Notes under the pieces: generated by a model
What the model saw: only the letters and a program-made list of their open reading frames with translations
What the model was told of the DNA's origin: nothing
Database searches by the model: none
In this document: piece after piece, positions 54,358 to 62,421 of the stretch
How positions within the stretch are numbered: the stretch's first letter is position 1
How the letters are laid out: every line of letters starts with the position of its first letter
Origin: Actinomycetota bacterium
Lineage (GTDB): Bacteria; Actinomycetota; Acidimicrobiia; Acidimicrobiales; Iamiaceae
NCBI GenBank assembly: GCA_019639075.1
Contig: JAHBSO010000004.1
Coordinates: forward strand, 62,001-126,000
Length of the DNA: 64,000 nucleotides
Direction of reading: 5' to 3'
Translations under genes and position numbers: made by a program

Positions 54358-55794
54358 TCATCTGAGCTCGACGTCGTCCGCGATGACGATCAGGTACTTG
54401 AACCCGTACTCGCTCTGAGCGATGTCCGCGATGCGCCCCTTCACGTGCATCGTCGCCCTCGAGGGGGTCACCGGGAGGTCCGGATCCCCGTACTGCACGT
54501 GAACGAACAGGAACTGGCCAGGGACGTTCAGGCAGGTCGTCGTCATCGAGATGCTGTCGGTCAACCGAGTGGGCGCCGTCGGCCAGGCGATGGTGCACGT
54601 GTCCTCGAACGCGTCGCCGATGTCGAAGGTCCCACCGGAATCGATCGGTGGGTCGGCCGGTTCGGTCGACTGCGGAGACGTGGTCGCCGGAGGATCGGTC
54701 GCGCTGGGCGCCGGAGCATCGGTGGTGGTCGTCGGGGATGCTCGCCCAAGGGCGCGGTCGAGCAACGTCGCCACCGCCTCGGCCGTCGCCGCGTGACCGG
54801 GCTCGTTGGGGTGGAAGCTGTGCTCCTTCCGCAACGATCCGTCGGACAACCCCGCGATGCCGTTCAACCATTCGGTCGTCGGGCGTCCGCACAACGAGTG
54901 GCTCGCACCGTCGTTGTCGAACAGATGGAGTCGGGACTGGTAGACGATGCGAGTGCCGGTCGGGTCCGCTCGCTCCACCTCGTTCGCGAGCGTCTCATCC
55001 AGACGCTCGGCCGCGGCGCCCAGCACGTCGGCGTCCTGCTTCGACATGAGATGGCAGGTGCGGCCCCGCCATGACGGCCAGTCCGTGCTCGGCTGGAAGA
55101 TCCGGGGGTACCCCGAGACGACGAGAACGCCTCGTGCCGTGAGGTGCTCGTCGGCGATCTGCTCGTAGACGTCGGCCATCCGCGGCACGGTCCGGCCGGT
55201 GAAGGTCCCGTCGACCGGCATCCGGTGAGCTCGCGTGAGGTTCTCGATGCGATCGTTCAACTGTTCGCGGGTCATGGTGCATCCGAGCTTGACCACCTCC
55301 CCGCGGCCCACCTCGTCCCACGTGTCGGGCAGATGGCCCTCCGGGATCTGGAGGCACGTGGTGAGGATGTCGGCGAACCCGATGTCGTTGCCGCCCATCG
55401 ACAGGGTGATCACATCGCTGCGTCCGGCCGCGTCGAGCTGGGGAGCGAGCTGCTTCTCGGCGTTCGAGGTGAACAGGTCCGCCGTGACCGCACCGGTGCA
55501 GGCCACGAACTCATGAGCCTCGACCGTCCAGCCTCGTTGCTGTGCGAGGAGCGTCGCGGCGAGTGGTCCGTACGCCAGGTCCGACCGGGCGCACGCTCCT
55601 CCGGTCCGGGCGATCCCCTCGCCGGAGGCGAACGAGTCGCCCAGTGACGTCCATGCGACGACACCCGTCGGCGGCGTCCGAGCCTCGGAGCGAGCCGCGG
55701 CCGGGGTGGCGATCGAGAGCGTCAGGACAGCGCCGACCGAGGCGACGATCAGGCCGGTCGACAACGCGACGGAGCATCGCGTGCGGCGACTCAC
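54358..55794 (-). CDS. Secreted SGNH/GDSL esterase
   Basis: A 478-residue exported lipase/esterase. A signal peptide (about 1-35, SVGAVLTLSIATPAAA) precedes an SGNH domain. The nucleophile block is TSLGDSFASGEG (near 51), the Gly/Asn block SMGGNDIGFADIL, and the His block FHPNEPGHAATA (near 330). After a Pro/Thr/Ser linker (about 345-385) comes an extra C-terminal beta-rich domain of about 90 residues of unknown role. Two Cys pairs suggest disulfides. GTG 55794 overlaps the upstream zinc-ribbon gene (GTGA). Confidence 0.9.
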   Translation of the reverse strand: MSRRTRCSVALSTGLIVASVGAVLTLSIATPAAARSEARTPPTGVVAWTSLGDSFASGEGIARTGGACARSDLAYGPLAATLLAQQRGWTVEAHEFVACTGAVTADLFTSNAEKQLAPQLDAAGRSDVITLSMGGNDIGFADILTTCLQIPEGHLPDTWDEVGRGEVVKLGCTMTREQLNDRIENLTRAHRMPVDGTFTGRTVPRMADVYEQIADEHLTARGVLVVSGYPRIFQPSTDWPSWRGRTCHLMSKQDADVLGAAAERLDETLANEVERADPTGTRIVYQSRLHLFDNDGASHSLCGRPTTEWLNGIAGLSDGSLRKEHSFHPNEPGHAATAEAVATLLDRALGRASPTTTTDAPAPSATDPPATTSPQSTEPADPPIDSGGTFDIGDAFEDTCTIAWPTAPTRLTDSISMTTTCLNVPGQFLFVHVQYGDPDLPVTPSRATMHVKGRIADIAQSEYGFKYLIVIADDVELR

Positions 55795-56621
55795 GCCACC
55801 CCCAGTTGCTCGAGCCGGCGGCGAAGGACCTCCGAGGTGAACCGGAGATCGTCGCCGTCGGGCTCCTGGCCACGGATACAGGCGTCGAGGTAACCGATCG
55901 ACGCGGCGAAGTACGAGGTGGCCATGTCCTGCGTCGGCCGGTCGGGGATCCCCTCGATCTGCCGGGCGAGCACGGGCGGGCTCCCGATGGAGTCGAGCTG
56001 GTCGACCGCGCTCTTGCAGTCCGCCACCTGTGGGGTGTCGCCGTCGGCCCGGAGCAACGGCACGTCGCGTGCGAACGCCACCACCGCCGCGCCCTCGCCC
56101 GCCAGGTACGTCTGGACCGCCGTCACCTCGTCCGGTGGAACGGGCAGCTCCACGGTCTCCGGGTCGGCGAGCCGCACGGCTGACTCGTCGGCGCGGCCCT
56201 TGCTCCACCACAGCGCTCCCGCGCCGCCGGCTCCGACCACGAACAGGAGGACGAGGAGCACGAACGGCCACCGTCGTCGCCGGCTCGCAGGCTCGACCCG
56301 AGCCGCGACCGAGGCCCCAGGAGCAACGGGTGGACCCGCGGCGATCGGGCGCCGCGGTCGTTCCGGCTCCGACCGGGCCGCAGGCGTCATCTTGCCGAAC
56401 GTGGGCTTGGAGCCACCTGAAGGTCGGGCGCCGGGTGCCGGACGAGAAGGGGTGTTGGACGGTGGAGGTCCCGGTGACGGGTCGACCGTCGGCCGGCGCG
56501 CCAGATCGCCTCGGAACCGACCCGGCGCGGTCGGGCCCGGCGGTGGGCCGGTCGTGGCGCCGCAGACGGTGCAGCGCGCCTTGCCCTCCAGCAGCTCGGC
56601 CGAGCACGACCCGCAGTTCAC
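55791..56621 (-). CDS. Zinc-ribbon single-pass membrane protein (A)
   Basis: A 276-residue protein. The N-terminal cytoplasmic zinc ribbon has CGSC at 3-6 and CTVC at 17-20. A long Pro/Arg/Ser-rich linker leads to one helix near 117-140 (WPFVLLVLLFVVGAGGAGAL). The outer domain (about 145-276) has two widely spaced cysteines and no motif I know. Its start and stop overlap the neighbouring genes as GTGA. It is one of five or six similarly built proteins in this cluster. It may relay a cytoplasmic state to the envelope; unproven. Confidence 0.78.
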   Translation of the reverse strand: MNCGSCSAELLEGKARCTVCGATTGPPPGPTAPGRFRGDLARRPTVDPSPGPPPSNTPSRPAPGARPSGGSKPTFGKMTPAARSEPERPRRPIAAGPPVAPGASVAARVEPASRRRRWPFVLLVLLFVVGAGGAGALWWSKGRADESAVRLADPETVELPVPPDEVTAVQTYLAGEGAAVVAFARDVPLLRADGDTPQVADCKSAVDQLDSIGSPPVLARQIEGIPDRPTQDMATSYFAASIGYLDACIRGQEPDGDDLRFTSEVLRRRLEQLGVA

Positions 56622-57073
56622 CTCATGCGTCCCCCGTGTCCGCACACCGGACAGCCCGTGGCGACGCTCGGCAGGACGGTCGCACACACTTCGCACCTGG
56701 CGACGGGCTCACGCTGAGGTTCCTTCGCCCGTGCGGTCGGCCCGGCCGGGGGAGCGACGGCCGGTTGGGGCGACGGCGCGCTGTTGCGACCCATCGAGAC
56801 ACGCAGCTTCGACGCGCCCGGCGCCACGTCCGGGCCGGGCTCCGGCGACGCCGGGACCGGATCGACCGAGCGGGGCACGACCGTCGTCGGCGCCTCGGGA
56901 ACGCGCGTCGAGGCTCGGGCCGGGGGCTCCGGTCGCAACGCCGACCAGGCCCAGCGGATCAAGGCGATGACGGCGTAGAGCCCGCCCCAGATGGCGCCGT
57001 TGACCAGCAGGGTCTTCCCCCAGAGGATGTCGCCGTCCGTCGTGTAGTAGAGGACGAAGACGCTTGCCACCAT
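56618..57073 (-). CDS. Membrane protein with C-terminal zinc ribbon (B)
   Basis: A 151-residue protein with an inverted layout. One or two helices lie at the N terminus (LLVNGAIWGGLYAVIALI, near 22-40), a Pro-rich linker follows, and a C-terminal zinc ribbon has CEVC and CPVC (near 127-145). ATG 57073 is preferred because AGAGG lies 8 bases upstream; GTG 57082 is possible. It is the first gene of the three-gene run that ends with the SGNH esterase. Confidence 0.72.
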   Translation of the reverse strand: MVASVFVLYYTTDGDILWGKTLLVNGAIWGGLYAVIALIRWAWSALRPEPPARASTRVPEAPTTVVPRSVDPVPASPEPGPDVAPGASKLRVSMGRNSAPSPQPAVAPPAGPTARAKEPQREPVARCEVCATVLPSVATGCPVCGHGGRMR

Positions 57074-57307
57074 CGCGGTCACCTCTCCGCGTGTCCCTCG
57101 CCAGCCACTTCGCCCACCGCCCGGTCCCTCCGTGATCCCACCCCGGAACGGTGTGGACCATAGCCGTCCTTCGTGGCGCTGTCGCCGGGTGCCTCCGGGC
57201 ACCTCGACGTGAGGCGGACACCGGCGACCTGTCCTATCGTGGCCAGGAGCGAGCGACGGGTGGGAGGATCCGGTGGACGTGGTGGGGCCCGATCGGGAGG
57301 TCGGTGG

Positions 57308-58243
57308 ATGAGCGCGGTGTGGCGGTGTCCGAGTTGTTCGACCTCCAACAGTTCGGCCGACGGATCGTGCGTCGTCTGCCATGCGGCGCGCCCAGCGACG
57401 AACCCGGTCGCGATGCCCGCGGGGGCCCCGCGACCCAGCCCTGCCAACCGCCCGACAATCCCGCCCGCTCCGGCCACCGGCCGTGGGATGCAGAACGCGA
57501 TCCCGACCGTCGTTCCCCAGGCGTCGCACCCACCCGTGATCGCGACGCCACCGGCTCCGGGTGGTCGCCGGTCCCCCGCCGTCTACGTCGGCATCGCGCT
57601 CATCGTGGTCGTCGTCGGCTGTGTCGCCTACGTGCTCGGCCGCGGGTCCACGGGCTCGGACGGCGCGACGTCGCAGGATGCCGGAACCGATCAGTTCGAG
57701 TACGGCGACGGAACGGACTCGGTCGAGCCCGATTCCAGCTCGACCGACGGTGTCGACGCATCGACGTACGAAGACGACGCAGCATCGAGCGACACCGAGG
57801 ATTCGTCGATCGTCGTTGCACCGACCACCACCATCGCGGTCAGCAACCCCGTTCCGCCCGAGGTCGCCGGCTCCGTCGAGCTGGTGCAGCGATGGGCAGA
57901 TGCCGTCACGAGCCGAGACTGGTCGACCGCCCGAGCCATCCGGCCGGGATGGCAGGACACACCGGACGAGACGCTTGCATCCAGCTACGCCGGCCTCGAG
58001 GAGGTCCAGATCGTGTTCGTCAGCGGATTCGACGAATCGCTGTACGTCGCGTCGGTCGCCCACGAGACGGTGAAGGGCGTGGATCGGACGAACGTGTACT
58101 GCTATGCGATCACGGTCGACACGGGTGCCGGGACCATCGACGTGCACGACAACGGACGTGGGATGTCCGATCCGATTGCCGGGTGGGTCCCCGCCGATCA
58201 GCTCAGCCATGCCACGTTCAACTGCGCGGGCGCCTACGAATGA
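57308..58243 (+). CDS. RanBP2-type zinc-finger membrane protein with NTF2-like outer domain (C)
   Basis: A 311-residue protein. Residues 5-24 give W-x-C-x2-C-x3-N-x6-C-x2-C (W5, C7, C10, N14, C21, C24), an exact RanBP2-type zinc-finger consensus. A Pro/Ala-rich linker and one helix (near 92-112, AVYVGIALIVVVVGCVAYVL) follow, then an Asp/Ser-rich stalk. A C-terminal domain of about 125 residues (VELVQRWADAVTSRDWSTAR onward) looks NTF2-like. The zinc finger would be cytoplasmic and the NTF2-like domain outside. Ligand and partner are unknown. Confidence 0.82.
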   Translation: MSAVWRCPSCSTSNSSADGSCVVCHAARPATNPVAMPAGAPRPSPANRPTIPPAPATGRGMQNAIPTVVPQASHPPVIATPPAPGGRRSPAVYVGIALIVVVVGCVAYVLGRGSTGSDGATSQDAGTDQFEYGDGTDSVEPDSSSTDGVDASTYEDDAASSDTEDSSIVVAPTTTIAVSNPVPPEVAGSVELVQRWADAVTSRDWSTARAIRPGWQDTPDETLASSYAGLEEVQIVFVSGFDESLYVASVAHETVKGVDRTNVYCYAITVDTGAGTIDVHDNGRGMSDPIAGWVPADQLSHATFNCAGAYE

Positions 58244-58246
58244 CGG

Positions 58247-59323
58247 TCACTCGATGGTGGACAGGCCGTCCACCGTCGCGCTCGACCGAAGGCGCTCCTC
58301 CCACCCCGGCCGGCGCTTGAGCTCGAGGTCGAGGAAGTCGACGACCGTGGCAGTGATCACGGCCGCTGGCCGCTCGAGCCGGAAGGGTGTGTGCGGCGCG
58401 CCCCGCAACACGACCAGGTAGCGAGGGCCCGTGGCGGTCTCGAACACGGCACGACTGCGATCCGGCGAGAACGTCGTGTCGGCATCACCGTGGATGAGGA
58501 GCACAGGGCGCGCCACCGGCCCTGCTCCTCGGACGAACGTCGGCGCCTCACCGTCGATGGACACGACCGCCCGCACCCGCTCGTCGGCGCAGCAGGGACT
58601 GCCGGTCAGGGCGAGCGCCGTCACTCCCCCGAGCGAGTGCCCGCCGACGGCCACGAGATCGGCGTCGACGAGTCCGGGATGATGGGAACCGACTGGTCCG
58701 TCGGGGGCGAGCACCTGGTCGAGGACGAACGAGACGTCCGCAGGTTGGTTGGCGACGTCGTCGTAGACGGTCCCGCCCGGAGCGCCGAGATGGGTGAGCG
58801 GGAAAGACGGTGCCACGACGACGTAGCCGCGCGCTGCCCAGTCCCGCAGCATGGAGTCGAAGTAGTCCACGGTGGCATCGAGTCCATGGGCCCAGACGAA
58901 CACCGGAAACGGTCCCTCGGCCGACCCGCCGTCCGGGAAGTAGATGCGCACAGGGAGCCGCCGTCCCGCCACCGCTGGCCGCCCGCCACCCGGGCTCGTC
59001 TGCCGGCTCCAGTCCGTCCACGTGTGGTCCTCGGCGAGGACGGGATAGGGGCCGTACGAAGCGGCCGGAGCCGCGATCGTCGTCGGCGATGTCGTGGCAG
59101 CCGTCGTCGCCGTCGTGCTCGTCATCACCGTCGCGCTCGTCGAGGACGGGGCGGGATCGGTAGTGGTCGAGTGCCCGCTGTCGTCGGTCGGCGCGGCGTC
59201 GTCGGATCCCGTTCCGCCACAGGCCGCGAGCCACACGACACCCGACAGCACGATCAGCAGGACCACCCCCCGAGCCGAGCGCCAGCACCCCGCGGGATCC
59301 CTGATGTCACCTGCCCCGGCCAT
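58247..59323 (-). CDS. Alpha/beta-hydrolase lipoprotein
   Basis: A 358-residue hydrolase. The signal peptide ends in a lipobox (SGVVWLAACGG), so it is probably lipid-anchored outside. A Thr/Ser-rich stalk (about 40-90) leads to the hydrolase domain. The oxyanion region is FVWAHGLDATVDY, the nucleophile lies in VAVGGHSLGGVTAL (near 228), the Asp in LIHGDADTTFSPD and the His in GAPHTPFRL. It resembles chlorophyllase/platelet-activating-factor-acetylhydrolase-like esterases. Substrate unknown. It converges with protein C, three bases apart. Confidence 0.88.
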   Translation of the reverse strand: MAGAGDIRDPAGCWRSARGVVLLIVLSGVVWLAACGGTGSDDAAPTDDSGHSTTTDPAPSSTSATVMTSTTATTAATTSPTTIAAPAASYGPYPVLAEDHTWTDWSRQTSPGGGRPAVAGRRLPVRIYFPDGGSAEGPFPVFVWAHGLDATVDYFDSMLRDWAARGYVVVAPSFPLTHLGAPGGTVYDDVANQPADVSFVLDQVLAPDGPVGSHHPGLVDADLVAVGGHSLGGVTALALTGSPCCADERVRAVVSIDGEAPTFVRGAGPVARPVLLIHGDADTTFSPDRSRAVFETATGPRYLVVLRGAPHTPFRLERPAAVITATVVDFLDLELKRRPGWEERLRSSATVDGLSTIE

Positions 59324-59451
59324 CCGCCCGCTCCCGATCGCCCCTCCAGGCTCCACGCGCGCCACCCTAAGTGACGCGGGGGCGGGACCAGCCGGCTCGG
59401 CCGAGGGACCACTACGCTGCGGCGGCCCCGACCGGGGCGATGGGAGGAGCG

Positions 59452-60714
59452 GTGAAGGGCGCACGATCGGTCCATCGCGGCGCCACCGCGGTCGTCGTGT
59501 TGATGCTGGGCGTCGTCGTCTGCGGGTGCGGCGATGGCGGCAGCGTCGGCGAAGCGGCATCCAGCTCCACCGCCACGACCGACCAGACCTCCGGGACGAC
59601 TGCCGGATCGACGGACGGCGGCACGACGCCGGGCACCGCGACCACCACGACCGCGCCCTGCACGCAGGCGGCCAGGGTCTCGGCGATGCCGATCGGGGCC
59701 CGGGCAGCTCAGCTCGTGGTCATCCCGTCGTTGGACTTCAACATCGATCAGCTGCGTTCCGTCGTCGCGTCGGGGGTCGGAGGCGTGCTCTTCCTCGGGC
59801 GAGCGACCGCTCCCACCGACCTCGCCGTCCGCATCGCTGCCGCTCGGGATGCAGCCGCGATCCCTCCCTCGTTCATGGCCGACCAGGAGGGCGGTGGCGT
59901 GCAACGGATGAAGGGCGTTGTCGACCCCATCCCCTGGCCTCGGACCATGGGACAGAACCTCGACCCAGCCGGGATCGAGGCCCTGGCCGAGCGCACCGGC
60001 ACCCAGCTGCGCGCCACGGGGATCGACGTCGACCTCGCCCCTGTGCTCGACGTCGATGACCGTCCCGGACCGAGCAGCGAGAACCCGGCCGGCAAGCGCT
60101 CGTTCGGTGCCACCGCGGCGGAGGTGACGACGTCGGGGACCGCCTTCATGCGTGGGCTCGTGGACGCTGGGGTGATGCCGGTCATCAAGCACTTCCCGGG
60201 CCTCGGGCACTCGACCATGAACACCGACGTCGGTCCCGCGTCCACCCGATCGATCGCGGACCTACGCCAGGTCGATCTGCTTCCCTTCGCAGCGGCGATC
60301 GATGCCGGAGCACCGGCCGTCATGGTCGCCAACGCGTCGGTGCCGGGTCTCACCAGCCAGCCGGCGGTCATCGCCCCGGAGGTGGTGCACGACCTCCTCC
60401 GCGAGGAACTCGGCTTCGATGGGCTGGTGCTGACCGACAGCCTGTCGGCCGGAGCGATCGCCGACGCAGGACTGACGTTGCCGGAGGCCGCCGTCGCGTC
60501 GGTCGCTGCCGGAGCCGACCAGGTCCTGTTCGGTTCGACGCTCGACACCCACGAGCTCGCGCTCCTGGAGCCGGCCAACGTGGCCGCCACGTCCGGCCGG
60601 ATCACCGCCGCTCTGGTCGACGCGGTCGCCGCGGGCAAGCTGCCGGAGGCTCGGCTGGACGAGGCGGTCGACCACGTCCTGCGAGGCAAGGGGATCGACC
60701 TCTGCCGGGGCTGA
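59452..60714 (+). CDS. GH3 beta-N-acetylglucosaminidase-like lipoprotein (LpqI-like)
   Basis: A 420-residue family-3 glycoside hydrolase. The lipoprotein signal (VVVLMLGVVVCGC) is followed by a Thr-rich stalk. Catalytic-domain blocks are FMADQEGGGVQRMKG, VIKHFPGLGHS (near 245) and the nucleophile Asp in LVLTDSLSAGAI (near 327). The Asp-His dyad of cytosolic NagZ (D-S-H) is replaced by NTDVGP, as in mycobacterial LpqI. It probably acts on cell-wall GlcNAc-containing muropeptides. GTG 59452 has a GGAGGAG ribosome site. Confidence 0.88.
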   Translation: MKGARSVHRGATAVVVLMLGVVVCGCGDGGSVGEAASSSTATTDQTSGTTAGSTDGGTTPGTATTTTAPCTQAARVSAMPIGARAAQLVVIPSLDFNIDQLRSVVASGVGGVLFLGRATAPTDLAVRIAAARDAAAIPPSFMADQEGGGVQRMKGVVDPIPWPRTMGQNLDPAGIEALAERTGTQLRATGIDVDLAPVLDVDDRPGPSSENPAGKRSFGATAAEVTTSGTAFMRGLVDAGVMPVIKHFPGLGHSTMNTDVGPASTRSIADLRQVDLLPFAAAIDAGAPAVMVANASVPGLTSQPAVIAPEVVHDLLREELGFDGLVLTDSLSAGAIADAGLTLPEAAVASVAAGADQVLFGSTLDTHELALLEPANVAATSGRITAALVDAVAAGKLPEARLDEAVDHVLRGKGIDLCRG

Positions 60715-61560
60715 TCAGCACGCCCGATACGGCTTGGCCCCATCGACGCCGGCAGCCCGGTCGATGAGCCAGGTCGAACCGGAGGCAACCAGCTCGTAAC
60801 GGATGCGCCACAGGTTGCAGGGCGTCCCGGTCGGGCTGTCCTCGACGTCCTGGTGGCTGGTGAACGAGACGACCGCCACCAGGATCTCGCCGTCGGTGCC
60901 GATCGACTCGATGACGATGTCGTCGTCGTGGGTCGAGTCCGCGTCGGTGGTCATCTGCTCGAGCGACACCTTGCCCTGCATCGTCTGGCTGAGCCCGGCG
61001 TGTGCCGTGGCGAAGTCGTGGTCGTTGATCGCGGCGAAGTACCGCTCCAGGGAACCGATGCCGGCCTGGGCCTCGGTGCCTCCCTCCGACGAGGCCACCG
61101 TCAGGATCGCCGCGGTCGTCGTCGTGAGGACCGCGGACGTCGTCGTGATGGTTGCCGACGTGGTGGTCGCGACGTCGGTCGTCGGTCCTCCCACCGAGGT
61201 GAGCGGCACCGACGGGTCGACCGCTCCGAGATCCTCGGAGGAGGCATCGTCGACATCACCCCGCGCCAGCGCGAGGCCGGTGCCGAGAGCCGCCGCAACC
61301 AGCACGACGACGAGCGCCACGCCCAGGAGTCCCCACCGTCGCCCCGACGACCCGTGGGGCACCCTGGGCCCTGCGCTCGGGACCGGGGAGGCGACCGGCA
61401 CGTTCGGCTGCGCCGCTGCCACCGCAGGGCCGGACACCACCGCTGGAGGGACCACCACCGGCGCGACGGGGGTCGGGGGTGCCGGCGATCGGCACACCTC
61501 GCACACGTCGGCACCAGCGCTGTTCCGGGTGTGGCAGGTTGGACAGGCCCACGTCGTCAT
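60715..61560 (-). CDS. RanBP2-type zinc-finger membrane protein with NTF2-like outer domain (D)
   Basis: A 281-residue protein built like the one at 57308. Residues 4-23 (W4, C6, C9, N13, C20, C23) match the RanBP2-type consensus exactly. After a Pro/Val-rich linker and one helix near 76-98 (LLGVALVVVLVAAALGTGLA) comes a Thr-rich stalk. An NTF2-like domain follows (about 165-281; SLERYFAAINDHDFATAHAG at its start). One Cys near the end may pair with CNLW. Its stop abuts the GH3 stop (TGATCA). Confidence 0.82.
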   Translation of the reverse strand: MTTWACPTCHTRNSAGADVCEVCRSPAPPTPVAPVVVPPAVVSGPAVAAAQPNVPVASPVPSAGPRVPHGSSGRRWGLLGVALVVVLVAAALGTGLALARGDVDDASSEDLGAVDPSVPLTSVGGPTTDVATTTSATITTTSAVLTTTTAAILTVASSEGGTEAQAGIGSLERYFAAINDHDFATAHAGLSQTMQGKVSLEQMTTDADSTHDDDIVIESIGTDGEILVAVVSFTSHQDVEDSPTGTPCNLWRIRYELVASGSTWLIDRAAGVDGAKPYRAC

Positions 61561-61686
61561 CGGTCCTCCCGGCCCCGTGAGCGTAGGACGAATCGTCCGG
61601 ACGGGCGGTCGCCTCGGGTAGGTTGCCGACGTTGGGTCGCGGGCGCCGTCGGCCCGGGATGGATGAGCGGGAACGAGGTGGGTCGG

Positions 61687-62403
61687 ATGGGCAGTTGGCT
61701 GTGTGGGACGTGTCGGACGATGAACCCGTCCACGACGAACCGCTGCGGCGTTTGCGGAGGATCGGCGCCCGGAGCGGACGCTGTGAGCGGAGGCCATGGA
61801 CCGGACGCGCTCGGCCCGTCCCGGTTGCGCGGCACCCTGGGCCCGACCGGAGACGCCCCGGCGACCGGGCCGGCGGCCGCGCCCTCGCCCCCGCACGCCG
61901 AACGGCCCCCGGTCGGACCGCCGATGTCGACGACGCCGCCCGGGCCCAGCACGAAGTTCGACCCGGCGGAACCGATGGTGCCCGTGGTCCGAGCGACGAC
62001 ATCCCCAGCGGCGGGGCCACCGACCGCGGCTCCCGGATCCCACGCCGGAGGTTCGCACGCCGGTCCTCCGACCGGCTCGGGATCGGGCGGCAAGTTCATC
62101 GCGGCGATCGTCGTCCTCTGCGTCCTCGGTGGGATCGGCTGGGCGATCTTCAAGGCGCTCGAACCAGACGTCTTCGAGGTCGGGGACTGCGTCGAGGTGG
62201 TCGAACGGACCATCGACCAGGACCTCAAGTCCGCCACCTGTCCGGGTATCTACGACGCCGACCCCTACAGCAACATCTACGTGGTCGTCGATGTCCTCGA
62301 CGGAGCGAACCGAACCTGTCCGTACCTGGCTGGTGGCGCGGAGTTCTCCCACGAACCCCACGACAAGACCTATTGCCTGGCGGTTCCCAACACCGACTAC
62401 TAG
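61687..62403 (+). CDS. RanBP2-type zinc-finger membrane protein with Cys-rich outer domain (E)
   Basis: A 238-residue protein. W4, C6, C9, N13, C20 and C23 again match the RanBP2-type consensus. A very long Pro/Gly/Ala/Ser linker (about 30-140) leads to one helix (FIAAIVVLCVLGGIGWAIF). The outer domain is only about 70 residues but has four cysteines (GDCVEVVE, SATCPGIYD, NRTCPYL, TYCLAV), likely two disulfides. ATG 61687 follows AGGTGG; ATG 61663 is also in frame. Confidence 0.78.
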   Translation: MGSWLCGTCRTMNPSTTNRCGVCGGSAPGADAVSGGHGPDALGPSRLRGTLGPTGDAPATGPAAAPSPPHAERPPVGPPMSTTPPGPSTKFDPAEPMVPVVRATTSPAAGPPTAAPGSHAGGSHAGPPTGSGSGGKFIAAIVVLCVLGGIGWAIFKALEPDVFEVGDCVEVVERTIDQDLKSATCPGIYDADPYSNIYVVVDVLDGANRTCPYLAGGAEFSHEPHDKTYCLAVPNTDY

Positions 62404-62421
62404 GGCGCGCCTTCACCGCCG

